Of a stretch of DNA of 64,000 nucleotides, positions 28,134 through 37,644 are shown one piece after another; the first letter of the stretch is position 1; each line of letters opens with the position of its first letter. The translations under genes and the position numbers were made by a program. This DNA is from Ignavibacteriota bacterium (GTDB taxonomy: Bacteria > Bacteroidota > Ignavibacteria > Kapaibacteriales > UBA2268). Under the pieces are notes generated by a model that was not told the DNA's origin, made no database searches, and saw only the letters and a list, made by a program, of their open reading frames with translations. The stretch lies in the NCBI GenBank assembly GCA_019637995.1, contig JAHBUQ010000003.1, positions 62,001-126,000 of the forward strand. The letters run 5' to 3'.

Positions 28134-28985
28134 ATGCAAAACTTTATCAATTTTGTTACCAGATACAAAGAATATATTGCATTTACTTCGCTTGTGATTA
28201 TTTGTCTGGCTTTGATTTCTATTGGAGATGTTTCAAAAATCGGTGGTTTCAGGACTATTATTATTGGTTCTACTGCATGGATTCAGGGTGCATTTTCATG
28301 GATTCCTAATCCCGGATCACTCCAAAACGAAAACCGCTCACTCAGAGAATTAAACTTACAGTTATCAACTGAGGTAATTAAGATGCGAACTTCAGCAATC
28401 GAAAATAACCGATTGCGCCAGCTAATTGACTTTAAAGAAAAATATCCCGATACGCTAATCAGTGCTGAAATCGTTGGAAAATCAAGCATCGAACTGAGAA
28501 ATTATAATGTAATTAATAAGGGGAAATCCTCCGGATTGGAACGTGGTATGTCTCTTAGAACCGATGCGGGACTTGTTGGTTATATAATAGGCTCATCTGA
28601 TAATTACTCGCTTGTTGAAATGCTCAATAATCGAAATGTAAAAGTATCGGCTAAAATCCTGAGAACCGGAATAGACGGTATTATAACATGGAGCGGTGGT
28701 GAGTATTTTAATCTTAATAATATCCCAACCTCATTCGATATTCAAAAAGGCGATGTAGTTTTGACATCTGAGTTTTCTAATAAATACCCGTCCGACATTC
28801 CATTCGGTGAAGTTATTGATGTAATTGACGAGAATAATTCGCTCTTTTTTACAATTAAAATTAAGCCTTATGTTAATCTTTCAACTGTAGAACAAGTATT
28901 TGTTATCAAAAAAATTCCAGATGAAGAGCGAAACGACCTGCTTAAAGAATTAGAAGACCGACTTAAAATTAAAAAGCAAAAATAA
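28134..28985 (+). CDS. mreC: Rod-shape determining protein MreC
   Basis: Periplasmic scaffold of the elongasome. 283 residues: one N-terminal membrane segment (about 14-33), a coiled coil (about 60-100, NENRSLRELNLQLSTEVIKM) and the beta-rich MreC domain with KGKSSGLERGMSLRTDAGLVG. It follows mreB by 49 bases and is followed by mreD 2 bases after its stop. The C-terminus ends in a Lys/Glu-rich tail. Confidence 0.95.
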   Translation: MQNFINFVTRYKEYIAFTSLVIICLALISIGDVSKIGGFRTIIIGSTAWIQGAFSWIPNPGSLQNENRSLRELNLQLSTEVIKMRTSAIENNRLRQLIDFKEKYPDTLISAEIVGKSSIELRNYNVINKGKSSGLERGMSLRTDAGLVGYIIGSSDNYSLVEMLNNRNVKVSAKILRTGIDGIITWSGGEYFNLNNIPTSFDIQKGDVVLTSEFSNKYPSDIPFGEVIDVIDENNSLFFTIKIKPYVNLSTVEQVFVIKKIPDEERNDLLKELEDRLKIKKQK

Positions 28986-28987
28986 TT

Positions 28988-29518
28988 ATGTTCCTTAATC
29001 CTGAAAGAAGAAAAACACGTGACAGGCAATTGAGATTTGTATTTTACTCGATTGCTGCTTTGCTTATTATTGTATTTCAGATTTCAATAGTAAACCTTAT
29101 TGAAGTAGGTGGCTTAACTCCAAACTTAATGATAATTCTTGTAGTTTGGATTTCTCTTGCTGAAGGTCAGTTTATAGGATTATTTGCCGGTTTTATAGCT
29201 GGTTTTTTATTCGATGTCGCAACATTTGACCTAATAGGAACAAATGCTCTGGCTCAAACAATGAATGCATTCATTGCAGGTTTTTTTCACAGAGTAGGAA
29301 AGGAAGATTTGACTCTCAAGAGATTCAGCTTTGTTATAACAGTATTCATCGGATCGGTAGCTCATAATATTGTTTATTTCTTCTTTTATTTAAAGTTAAG
29401 CGAACTTGACTTCTTCAGTTTCTTTTTTAAATACGGAATCGCCACAAGTCTCTACACGACAGTCTTTGGAGTTGTTGCCATATTGATAAAATTGCCCAAA
29501 AAAGAACTTAATATTTAA
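28988..29518 (+). CDS. mreD: Rod-shape determining protein MreD
   Basis: Small multi-pass partner of MreC. 176 residues with about five hydrophobic segments, including a conserved LTPNLMIILVVWISLAEGQ and GLFAGFIAGFLFDV pattern. Assignment rests on hydrophobic pattern, length and its place directly after mreC. Confidence 0.9.
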   Translation: MFLNPERRKTRDRQLRFVFYSIAALLIIVFQISIVNLIEVGGLTPNLMIILVVWISLAEGQFIGLFAGFIAGFLFDVATFDLIGTNALAQTMNAFIAGFFHRVGKEDLTLKRFSFVITVFIGSVAHNIVYFFFYLKLSELDFFSFFFKYGIATSLYTTVFGVVAILIKLPKKELNI

Positions 29519-29613
29519 CAAAATCTACTTCTTTATTCCATTTATTTAAAATAATACCGACATATAACCTTTATATATTGTTTATTAAAATTTCAATTTA
29601 ATCATTATTAATT

Positions 29614-32145
29614 ATGGCAAAAAAAGAAGATCTACTTTCAGGTTTTGAACCTTACGAAACAACAATATTAAATATTCCAAAAACATTGCCGGTACTACCG
29701 GTTAGGGATATTGTATTATATCCTTATATGATTTTTCCACTACTAATTGGTAGAAGCTCTACATTAAAAGCTGTTGGTGCAGGCGTTGAGAAAGACAAAT
29801 ATATATTTGTAACTGCACAAAAAAATTCCGAAGTTGAAGAGCCTAACTTCAATGATTTATACGAATGGGGTACAGTAGCAAGAATTATACAGGTACTCAG
29901 ACTTCCCAATAATTTACTAAAAGTATTGGTAGAAGGGCTTTTTCAGGCGAAAATCAAAAAAAAACTAAAGAACAAAGATTATCTCGAAGCAGAATTGATA
30001 ATAAAACCACAACCCGAATTTGGTAAAATAGATAAAGAACTTCAAGCCAATATAAACTTGTCCAGAAAGTTATTTGTTGATTATGTAAAAAATGACCCAA
30101 GTCTTCCTGATGATTTAATAGCAGCTTTCGATAATTATTCAGACCTTTATCAAAGGTTGTTTTTTGCTGCTGCAAATGTTCGATCAGAAGTAGAAAAAAA
30201 ACAACCTATAATCGAAACTACAATCATAGAAAAGCAATATTTTCTTCTAAGTTCACTTTTAAAAAGTGAAATTGAAATGCAGAATATGCAAGTAGAAATT
30301 GGTTCAAAAATTAATGAACAAATAAACAAAACCCAAAGAAGATACTTTATTCAGGAACAAATCCGAATACTTCAAAATGAACTTGGAGATGGCGAAGATT
30401 CAGGCTCAAGCGAACTCAACCAAATTAAGGAAGCTATTGATAATGCAGGCATGCCTGAACACGCTTTTAAAAAAGCGATGGAAGAATTTGAAAGACTGAA
30501 AAAGACGCCATCAATGTCACCGGAATTTTCTGTAAACCGTAATTTTATAGAGATGCTCACGCAAATACCTTGGAAAAAAGCGACAACAGATATACTTGAT
30601 ATCAATCATGTGAAAAAAATTCTTGACGAAGACCATTTCGATCTTGAAAAGCCAAAAGAAAGAATTTTGGAATTTATAGCAATTCTGAATCTTGCCGGTA
30701 AATTAAAAAGACAGATATTATGCTTTGTAGGTCCTCCGGGTGTGGGCAAGACTTCACTTGCTAAATCTATCGCAAGAGCCTTAGGTCGTGAATTTGTTAG
30801 ATTTTCTTTGGGAGGTGTGCGGGATGAAGCTGAAATACGAGGACACAGACGAACATATATTGGGGCTATGCCCGGCAAAATAATTCAATCTATGAAAAAA
30901 GCAGGTACTGTAAATCCTGTTATACTTCTTGATGAAATTGATAAAATGTCAATGGATTTCAGAGGTGACCCGTCTTCTGCCCTACTTGAAGTGTTAGATC
31001 CTGAACAAAATGCAAATTTCAATGATCATTATTTAGAAGTAGATTATGATTTGTCAAATGTAATGTTTATTACAACAGCAAATGTAAGATATGATATTCC
31101 CCTTCCACTTCTTGACAGAATGGAAATTATCGAACTTACAAGCTATCTTGATCCGGAGAAACTGCAAATTGCCAAAAAACATATTTTACCAAAATTATTG
31201 GAAGAATTTGGTCTTAATAAGCTGAAAATTGATTTTCAGGATGAGAGCATTACTAAAATAATCAGAGAATATACACGCGAAGCCGGCGTCAGAAGTCTTG
31301 AGCGTGAGATTGCATCTGTCCTTAGAAAACTTACAAAAGATATTGTTGCTGATTATTTCAGTAGTGAGAGTTTGAAAAAAGCAAACGAAAACCTTGGAGA
31401 TGAAAAGCAGCAAGAACTTGCTAAAAGTATGCTCAAGGATAATCCGGCATTCTTAAGAAAAGTTAAACGAATAAGATACGATATTACCCCGGATATAGTT
31501 GAAAAATATCTTAAATCACCCAGATTCAAAGAGAAGCAAAAGAAATTGGATGATAAGGTTGGTGTTGTAAATGGACTTGCCTGGACCAGCGTAGGTGGCG
31601 ATATAATGCCAATTGAAGTAACAATTATGCCCGGTAACGAAAAGCTGACTTTGACAGGTAAATTGGGTGACGTTATGAAAGAATCTGCTATGGCGGCACT
31701 TTCATTTATACGTTCTAATTATAACAACTTCGGTCTTAATGCTGATTTCAGCAAGAAAAGCGAAATTCACCTCCATGTTCCGGAAGGGGCAATTCCAAAA
31801 GATGGTCCTTCAGCGGGTATTACTATGGCAATTGCCATAATTTCTGCTTCTACGGGAGTAAAAGTCAGAGGAGATGTGGCAATGACCGGAGAAATTACTT
31901 TACGCGGTGATATTTTAGCAATCGGTGGTCTGAAAGAAAAACTGCTTGCAGCAAAACGCAGTGGCATGAATGATGTTTTAGTTCCTAAAGAGAATTTTGG
32001 TGATGTTGCAGATATTTCTGATGATATCAAATCAGGTCTCAAAATTCACTTTGTAGAGCATTTGAATGAAGCAATCGAAATTGCATTCAGAGATTTTCCA
32101 AAGAGGAAAGATGTAGTCAGGATGAAGCAAGGAGATAAAAATTGA
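29614..32145 (+). CDS. lon: ATP-dependent protease Lon
   Basis: Degrades damaged and regulatory proteins in the cytoplasm. 843 residues: N-terminal substrate domain (about 25-220), coiled-coil linker, AAA+ module with Walker A GPPGVGKTS near residue 373 and Walker B VILLDEID, then the protease domain with the Ser733 (KDGPSAGITMA) and Lys776 (GGLKEKLLAA) dyad. Full length and intact. The 3' end overlaps the next gene, which starts at a TTG within the Lon stop region, so they are coupled. No Shine-Dalgarno is visible. Confidence 0.98.
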   Translation: MAKKEDLLSGFEPYETTILNIPKTLPVLPVRDIVLYPYMIFPLLIGRSSTLKAVGAGVEKDKYIFVTAQKNSEVEEPNFNDLYEWGTVARIIQVLRLPNNLLKVLVEGLFQAKIKKKLKNKDYLEAELIIKPQPEFGKIDKELQANINLSRKLFVDYVKNDPSLPDDLIAAFDNYSDLYQRLFFAAANVRSEVEKKQPIIETTIIEKQYFLLSSLLKSEIEMQNMQVEIGSKINEQINKTQRRYFIQEQIRILQNELGDGEDSGSSELNQIKEAIDNAGMPEHAFKKAMEEFERLKKTPSMSPEFSVNRNFIEMLTQIPWKKATTDILDINHVKKILDEDHFDLEKPKERILEFIAILNLAGKLKRQILCFVGPPGVGKTSLAKSIARALGREFVRFSLGGVRDEAEIRGHRRTYIGAMPGKIIQSMKKAGTVNPVILLDEIDKMSMDFRGDPSSALLEVLDPEQNANFNDHYLEVDYDLSNVMFITTANVRYDIPLPLLDRMEIIELTSYLDPEKLQIAKKHILPKLLEEFGLNKLKIDFQDESITKIIREYTREAGVRSLEREIASVLRKLTKDIVADYFSSESLKKANENLGDEKQQELAKSMLKDNPAFLRKVKRIRYDITPDIVEKYLKSPRFKEKQKKLDDKVGVVNGLAWTSVGGDIMPIEVTIMPGNEKLTLTGKLGDVMKESAMAALSFIRSNYNNFGLNADFSKKSEIHLHVPEGAIPKDGPSAGITMAIAIISASTGVKVRGDVAMTGEITLRGDILAIGGLKEKLLAAKRSGMNDVLVPKENFGDVADISDDIKSGLKIHFVEHLNEAIEIAFRDFPKRKDVVRMKQGDKN

Positions 32146-33251
32146 AAAAAACAGCTGTAATAATGGCCGGCGGATTTGGGGAAAGATTCTGGCCCCTGAG
32201 CCGGATGAAACGACCCAAGCAAGTGCTCAATCTAACTTCGCCTGAAAAGAATATGATGCAGGAAGCCATTGATCGGATCCGAGGACTTATAGCGCCGGAA
32301 GATATATTTGTAATTACAAGCAAATTGCTTCTGGAGCCTATACGTATGTCATTGCCTGAATTACCACCTCAAAATATAATCGCAGAGCCTGCAAAGCGAA
32401 ATACAGCTCCTTGCCTTGCTCTTGCTTCTGCAGTCATTAAAGCAAGATATTCAGAAATTACTGCTGATAATATTTTGACTGCGGTTCTTACTGCAGACCA
32501 CAAAATTGAACCAAAAGAAAATTTTAATGAAATCATCAATGAAGTATTTGGTTTTGTTGCATCCAATGATGTACTGGCTACAATTGGTATTAATCCAACA
32601 AGACCTGAAACCGGCTACGGCTATATTGAAGTAGGCAAAGATTTATCAGGTAGAATCAGAAAAGTTAAAAGTTTCAGAGAAAAACCGGATTTAGAATCTG
32701 CACAAAAATTTGTAAAGTCTGGAAATTTCTTTTGGAACAGTGGAATGTTTTTCTGGAAATTGAGCACATTTGATAGTGAAATGATTTTGAATTGTCCGGA
32801 AATTGGAAATTATATTTCAGAATTAACGAAATTATATAGCAATTATAATTCAGAAGCTCTGAATAGTTTCAATTCACCGGCTGAAGAATTATTTTCAAGT
32901 TTGCCGTCAATTTCAATTGACTATGCATTGATGGAAAAGTCTGCTAACGTTGTGTGTATTAAATCGGACTTCAATTGGGATGATGTTGGAGCATGGGATT
33001 CTTTGGAAAGAGTTCGCGAAAAAGACGAAAACTCTAATATTTTAACCGGAAATAACCTCCTGATTGATTCAAATAATTGCATTATTATTAACGACAATTC
33101 GACTATTCAGAAAGTTACCGGAATAGGTATTGAGAATTTAATCATCATTAATACCGGCGACAGCATTATGATTTGTCCTAAGGACAGAGCTCAGGATGTA
33201 AAACTAATTGTAAATGAACTTCGTAATAATAATGAGATTGAATTACTTTAG
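32142..33251 (+). CDS. Mannose-1-phosphate guanylyltransferase
   Basis: Makes GDP-mannose from mannose-1-phosphate and GTP for glycans. 369 residues, the single-domain (ManC-type without isomerase) form. The signature VIMAGGFGERFWPLSRMKRPKQ opens the protein (shown here as MAGGFGERFWPLSRMKRPKQ), with later TADHKIEP, GYGYIEVG and FNWDDVGAWDS motifs. The start is a TTG at 32142 with GGAG at 32131-32134, 7 bases upstream, and it overlaps the lon stop. The isomerase at 50998-52071 may feed the same pathway. Confidence 0.93.
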   Translation: MKKTAVIMAGGFGERFWPLSRMKRPKQVLNLTSPEKNMMQEAIDRIRGLIAPEDIFVITSKLLLEPIRMSLPELPPQNIIAEPAKRNTAPCLALASAVIKARYSEITADNILTAVLTADHKIEPKENFNEIINEVFGFVASNDVLATIGINPTRPETGYGYIEVGKDLSGRIRKVKSFREKPDLESAQKFVKSGNFFWNSGMFFWKLSTFDSEMILNCPEIGNYISELTKLYSNYNSEALNSFNSPAEELFSSLPSISIDYALMEKSANVVCIKSDFNWDDVGAWDSLERVREKDENSNILTGNNLLIDSNNCIIINDNSTIQKVTGIGIENLIIINTGDSIMICPKDRAQDVKLIVNELRNNNEIELL

Positions 33252-33266
33252 CGTTTTTTCGAAATT

Positions 33267-34436
33267 ATGTTAAAAGAAGAAAGAAACTTAGGAATTAAGC
33301 CTGTTAAATTATGGCTTGATGATGCAGACTCTTCAACTTTGTCGCAGGTTGCAAATCTGGCTGATTTCCCATATACTTTTCATCATGTGGCTTTGATGCC
33401 TGATGCGCACGTAGGTTTTGGGATGCCGATTGGCGGAGTTCTCGCTTTGAAAGATGTAATTATTCCTAATGCAGTTGGTGTGGATATTGGTTGCGGGATG
33501 TGTGCTGTCCGAACTTCTTCAAATTTTGTCAGCAAAGATGTTTTGAAGAAAATTTTAGGCGAAATTCGAAAAGCTGTACCTGTCGGATTTAATCATCACA
33601 AATCAGCTCAGGACTCGAAATATATGCCTTCTAATAATGGAGTATTAGGTATAGATTCAATTGCTGCTCGCGAATATGATGCCGCATTAAAGCAAGTTGG
33701 AACACTCGGCGGCGGGAATCATTTCATAGAAATTCAAAGGGGAGATGATGGATTTATTTATATTATGATTCATTCCGGAAGTCGCAATATTGGCAAACAA
33801 GTAGCCGATTATTACAATAATCTTGCAGGAAAATTACGTGAACAAAATAATGATATTCCAAAAAATTGGCAACTTGATTATTTATTTTTAGATAGCATGG
33901 AAGGACAGAATTATATTCGAGAAATGGAATTTTGTGTTGATTTTGCCTTTGCCAATAGAAACTTGATGATGGAAAGAGTAAAAGAAATTTTTGCAGAAGA
34001 GACAGGTTATTTCGAATTTGATGAAATGATAAATATTCCTCACAACTACGCTGCTTTAGAAAATCATTTCGGAGAGGATGTTTGGGTCCACCGCAAGGGA
34101 GCAACCAGAGCAATTCATGGAGAAATCGGCATTATACCAGGCTCACAAGGTAGCGCTTCATACATTGTCGAAGGCAAAGGGAATCCTGAGAGCTTTACTT
34201 CTTGCTCACATGGTGCCGGACGCACAATGGGACGAAACGAAGCACAGAAAAAACTCTCCGTAGAGCAGGAAGCTGGACGCCTCGATAACCTTGGCATTAT
34301 TCATTCAATCAGAACAAAAAAAGACCTCGATGAGGCGCCCTCAGCATATAAAAATATTCAAAAAGTTATGGACAACCAGACAGATTTGGTTGATATTCTT
34401 GTCGAACTGAAGCCTCTTGCTGTCGTCAAAGGCTAA
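33267..34436 (+). CDS. rtcB: RtcB-type RNA ligase
   Basis: Joins RNA 2',3'-cyclic phosphate and 5'-OH ends using GTP and Mn2+. 389 residues, the shorter bacterial form. Metal- and GTP-binding motifs are present: PDAHVGFGMPIGGV, GVDIGCGM (metal Cys), GGGNHFIEI, HSGSRNIGK and CSHGAGRTMGR, whose His is the guanylylation site. No RtcA or RtcR lies nearby. It follows the GDP-mannose gene by 15 bases and runs to 3 bases before a convergent gene. Confidence 0.95.
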   Translation: MLKEERNLGIKPVKLWLDDADSSTLSQVANLADFPYTFHHVALMPDAHVGFGMPIGGVLALKDVIIPNAVGVDIGCGMCAVRTSSNFVSKDVLKKILGEIRKAVPVGFNHHKSAQDSKYMPSNNGVLGIDSIAAREYDAALKQVGTLGGGNHFIEIQRGDDGFIYIMIHSGSRNIGKQVADYYNNLAGKLREQNNDIPKNWQLDYLFLDSMEGQNYIREMEFCVDFAFANRNLMMERVKEIFAEETGYFEFDEMINIPHNYAALENHFGEDVWVHRKGATRAIHGEIGIIPGSQGSASYIVEGKGNPESFTSCSHGAGRTMGRNEAQKKLSVEQEAGRLDNLGIIHSIRTKKDLDEAPSAYKNIQKVMDNQTDLVDILVELKPLAVVKG

Positions 34437-34439
34437 GTA

Positions 34440-35069
34440 TTACAAGTTTATCTCCAACCTCAGTATTACATCAAAATTTGCTTGAATAAGCTGAAATTCA
34501 TCACTGTTTGGACCTTTTACCCGACTGTACTCAGTATAAATATAGAAATACGGTCTTGTTTTCAGACCTTCGGATAATACCTGTGCAGTTGTTTCCGGAA
34601 TATCCAGTATTCTTTTTGCTTCACGGTAATAATCTGCAATTTTAACATCATCATATTGTCCAAGAATAACAACCGGCTCATTTGGGTCAGGTTCGAAATC
34701 ATTTGGGTCAAAGGAATAAATTGACCTTCCCGGCTTAGGTTTTGCAAATTGAAATGAATATTTAATAAAGTGAAATTCCAATTCATCAGTGGCAGGATTA
34801 AAAATTGTACCATCTCCATACACAAGCGAATCTATACGATAATTAATTTGCAGAATTTCTGCTTTTGAGATTTTTTGACGATTCTCCTCATATTCGGGAT
34901 ATTCATATAAATTTGAAAAATCTACCGATGTATCGGGAACAGCTCTGTCTAAAAACGGAGCATTGAAAAATATCGGTATCTGAATTGAGAATGTCTGCAA
35001 TTTATTGATTGTATCTGTATAACAACCTGAAACAATCACTGCCATTATTATAAATATTATTTTTTTCAT
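34440..35069 (-). CDS. Lipoprotein of unknown function
   Basis: 209 residues, not recognised. The signal peptide ends in a lipobox (VIVSGCYTD). The mature protein is beta-rich and polar with an Asp/Pro-rich stretch (FDPNDFEPDPNEPV). It lies 18 bases after the double-OmpA gene in the same direction, so it may assist that outer-membrane protein. Confidence 0.75.
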   Translation of the reverse strand: MKKIIFIIMAVIVSGCYTDTINKLQTFSIQIPIFFNAPFLDRAVPDTSVDFSNLYEYPEYEENRQKISKAEILQINYRIDSLVYGDGTIFNPATDELEFHFIKYSFQFAKPKPGRSIYSFDPNDFEPDPNEPVVILGQYDDVKIADYYREAKRILDIPETTAQVLSEGLKTRPYFYIYTEYSRVKGPNSDEFQLIQANFDVILRLEINL

Positions 35070-35087
35070 TTTTGAATTTCCTTATTT

Positions 35088-37436
35088 TTAATTAATCGGT
35101 ACTTTTGCTTCAACAATCACAGTGCGGCAATAGAATCTTCCTTCAGGTAAATCATTGTCATAAATTAGCTTGGTCTCCCCCATACCAATTACTTTGTATG
35201 GATGACCGTCAAGGGCTTTCCCTGTTGATTCAGCTCTTGCTGTGGACAGGCGCATATTATACTTATCATCACCGATTCTATCTGTAAAACCCAGAATAGT
35301 TACATCTGTATCCGGTGTAAGCTCGGATTTTATAAAATCTGTTATTGATTTATTCACAGCACTTAAAGTTGACTTATCAAAATCAAACAGAATTAAATTA
35401 TAAACATTCAGTGAAGTATCCCTCGTAGCATTGAGTCTTTTATCTTTTACTGAAATAACTTTTATCGGGTTATTTAATACTGTCTCACGCAAATTATTCT
35501 GCTTATCAATTGCTGAAAATTTAGTTTGAAGATTATTCTGCAAATTCCTTTTTTTAGTACCTTCACCTTCAAGATACCATTCTAAATTATCTGTAATTTT
35601 ATCGCCACCGGAGAATTTCTTAAGTGGCTCACGGGTAGCTGACATACTGGAAATAGACCAGCTTTGAAGCCCTGCTTCAGCAACTGCTGAAGGGATATAT
35701 TTGATAGCAGGTGGATTAACCCTGATTAAAGTATCAATGATAAATACAGGTGCTGTAATATCAAGGTCATTCGATGATATTTCAACTCTGCGATTCTCAG
35801 CCTGCCCATCCGGGTCACGATTGTTTGAAGGCACTCTCGGAAGATTTCTTGCTTCGACTGCTATTCTTTCCGGCGAAATTCCCCAAACTTGCATAAAATA
35901 ATTTTTGATATTTTCTGCACGCTCACGTGAGAGTTTAGTGTTGTTTTTTTCAAGACCAATATTATTATTATTGCCTGTAAGTGTAATTTTCGCTTCGGGT
36001 TTATTCCTTAAACGAAGTCCAATTACATTAAGTAAATCATAATAACTTTCGAGTGGAGACTGCCCCAGCATTTTTCCGAATGAAAATTTTTCTGAATCAT
36101 CTTTACTGATCTGATGATACTTTGCAGGGATTTCAGACATATTTTCTTCATAAAAAACGTATGGAAGTAATGCCCTTGTTTGACGAGATTCAAATTCTTC
36201 GATTATAATTGTATCAAGTTTAGTCTCGATTTCATCATTTAAGGCAAACATTTGTAAGGATATATCAAAATCCCAAACTTTTTCCTTAATTACAGCAATA
36301 TAATTAGTTTTTGGCTTATAAGCATTGACAAAACTCATATCTGCAAGAAGACGCTCTTGCTTGACATCTGGATCAGGCAAAGGATATTCAATCGGCTTGA
36401 ACTTTTCTTCCTTATGGTCAAAGAATTTTATTGACAAGCCCAGATTGACTACCGGTTGAGCAGCATAGCTGATATCACCATGCAGCCTGAAAATCGAAAA
36501 ATCATAATGTGCTCCGGCTGTAATACGGAAACTGTTAAATGTTTCGACATTAATTTTCAAATTTTCTCCGTTGCGGATTTCCAAATATGGGCTGTTAATG
36601 TATTCATCAATACTAAAATCCTGACGAACCATCAATATATTTCCGGATAAATTTTCATACATCAAACCTCCATAAACGCTGATATTATCAGCAAATTGAT
36701 TGGATGCTATCAGACCAAGACCAAGCGAGCTGATATCAATCCCCCTGTCTCTGCTCATAGAGTGATAAGCTGCAGTTATTCCAAAAGAAAGAGGGTCATC
36801 GGAGTCATTAATATTAAGTAATTTATCAATATTTTGATTTACCCCAATAGTAAAATAATTAAACGGTGCATCCTGCATATTGAATGTCAAGAATCTAAAC
36901 CGTACTTCAGTCCTTGTTGGAAGTCCAAAATATAGCTGAACTATTGGCAGGGCAGGCATAAATCCTATGTCGTTCCCTTCTAAAAATCCTACTGATTTAT
37001 AAAAAGAATCAGGTGGGAAAAGGTTTTGTGGAGCAGCAAAAATTGAATGTGACCTTCCGCCGTACAAAGTTGGCTGACTTACCGTCCCACTTAAATTTTC
37101 TATTAACCGCCCATCAATCATTTGGGCTGTTTTTACGCGTCCGGAATTGCCGTATAAATCGGGGAGCACAGCGTCATAGGTGCGGTGTGAAGATGGAATC
37201 ATCATTCCGGCAATTGAAATACTAAGCCCCATAGACCAGCCATTACTGAAATAAGCGGTATTATACAGCGATGTATTAAAGCCTTCACCAATACTTGTAA
37301 AAAATGGCTTCAAATATCCCGAGGCGTTCTGAGATGTAATTAGATTAAACTCTCGTGTAAGCTCAAGATCATTTGATACTAAAACATTCGAGTATGATAT
37401 AATCAACATCATAATGAGCAGTATAAATTTTTTCAT
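35088..37436 (-). CDS. Outer-membrane protein with two OmpA domains
   Basis: 782 residues. A signal peptide is followed by a beta-barrel-like region to about residue 390 (Tyr/Phe/Gly-rich alternating strands). Two C-terminal OmpA-like peptidoglycan-binding regions follow: one around 470-570 (LTGNNNNIGLEKNNTKLSRE, ending AENRRVEIS) and one around 675-775 (LILFDFDKSTLSAVNKSI, then VTILGFTDRIGDDKYNMRLS). A segment of about 100 residues separates them. The first copy is more diverged. Likely an envelope anchor; partner unknown. It is followed by a lipoprotein gene. Confidence 0.85.
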   Translation of the reverse strand: MKKFILLIMMLIISYSNVLVSNDLELTREFNLITSQNASGYLKPFFTSIGEGFNTSLYNTAYFSNGWSMGLSISIAGMMIPSSHRTYDAVLPDLYGNSGRVKTAQMIDGRLIENLSGTVSQPTLYGGRSHSIFAAPQNLFPPDSFYKSVGFLEGNDIGFMPALPIVQLYFGLPTRTEVRFRFLTFNMQDAPFNYFTIGVNQNIDKLLNINDSDDPLSFGITAAYHSMSRDRGIDISSLGLGLIASNQFADNISVYGGLMYENLSGNILMVRQDFSIDEYINSPYLEIRNGENLKINVETFNSFRITAGAHYDFSIFRLHGDISYAAQPVVNLGLSIKFFDHKEEKFKPIEYPLPDPDVKQERLLADMSFVNAYKPKTNYIAVIKEKVWDFDISLQMFALNDEIETKLDTIIIEEFESRQTRALLPYVFYEENMSEIPAKYHQISKDDSEKFSFGKMLGQSPLESYYDLLNVIGLRLRNKPEAKITLTGNNNNIGLEKNNTKLSRERAENIKNYFMQVWGISPERIAVEARNLPRVPSNNRDPDGQAENRRVEISSNDLDITAPVFIIDTLIRVNPPAIKYIPSAVAEAGLQSWSISSMSATREPLKKFSGGDKITDNLEWYLEGEGTKKRNLQNNLQTKFSAIDKQNNLRETVLNNPIKVISVKDKRLNATRDTSLNVYNLILFDFDKSTLSAVNKSITDFIKSELTPDTDVTILGFTDRIGDDKYNMRLSTARAESTGKALDGHPYKVIGMGETKLIYDNDLPEGRFYCRTVIVEAKVPIN

Positions 37437-37644
37437 ATAAACATCTCTAATTTGTTTTTCAAATTAATTTCTTTTTCTAATATAAAAATATAAATAATTT
37501 TTGAAAAATAAAAAGTTAAAAACAATTTTGAGGTAAATTTAATCGAAAATAGGTCTAAAATAATTAATGCTAACAACAATATATTATAAATATATCTTTT
37601 ACGTTTATGTAGAATTATTTTATAATTTTTTTTTGGATTTTATT

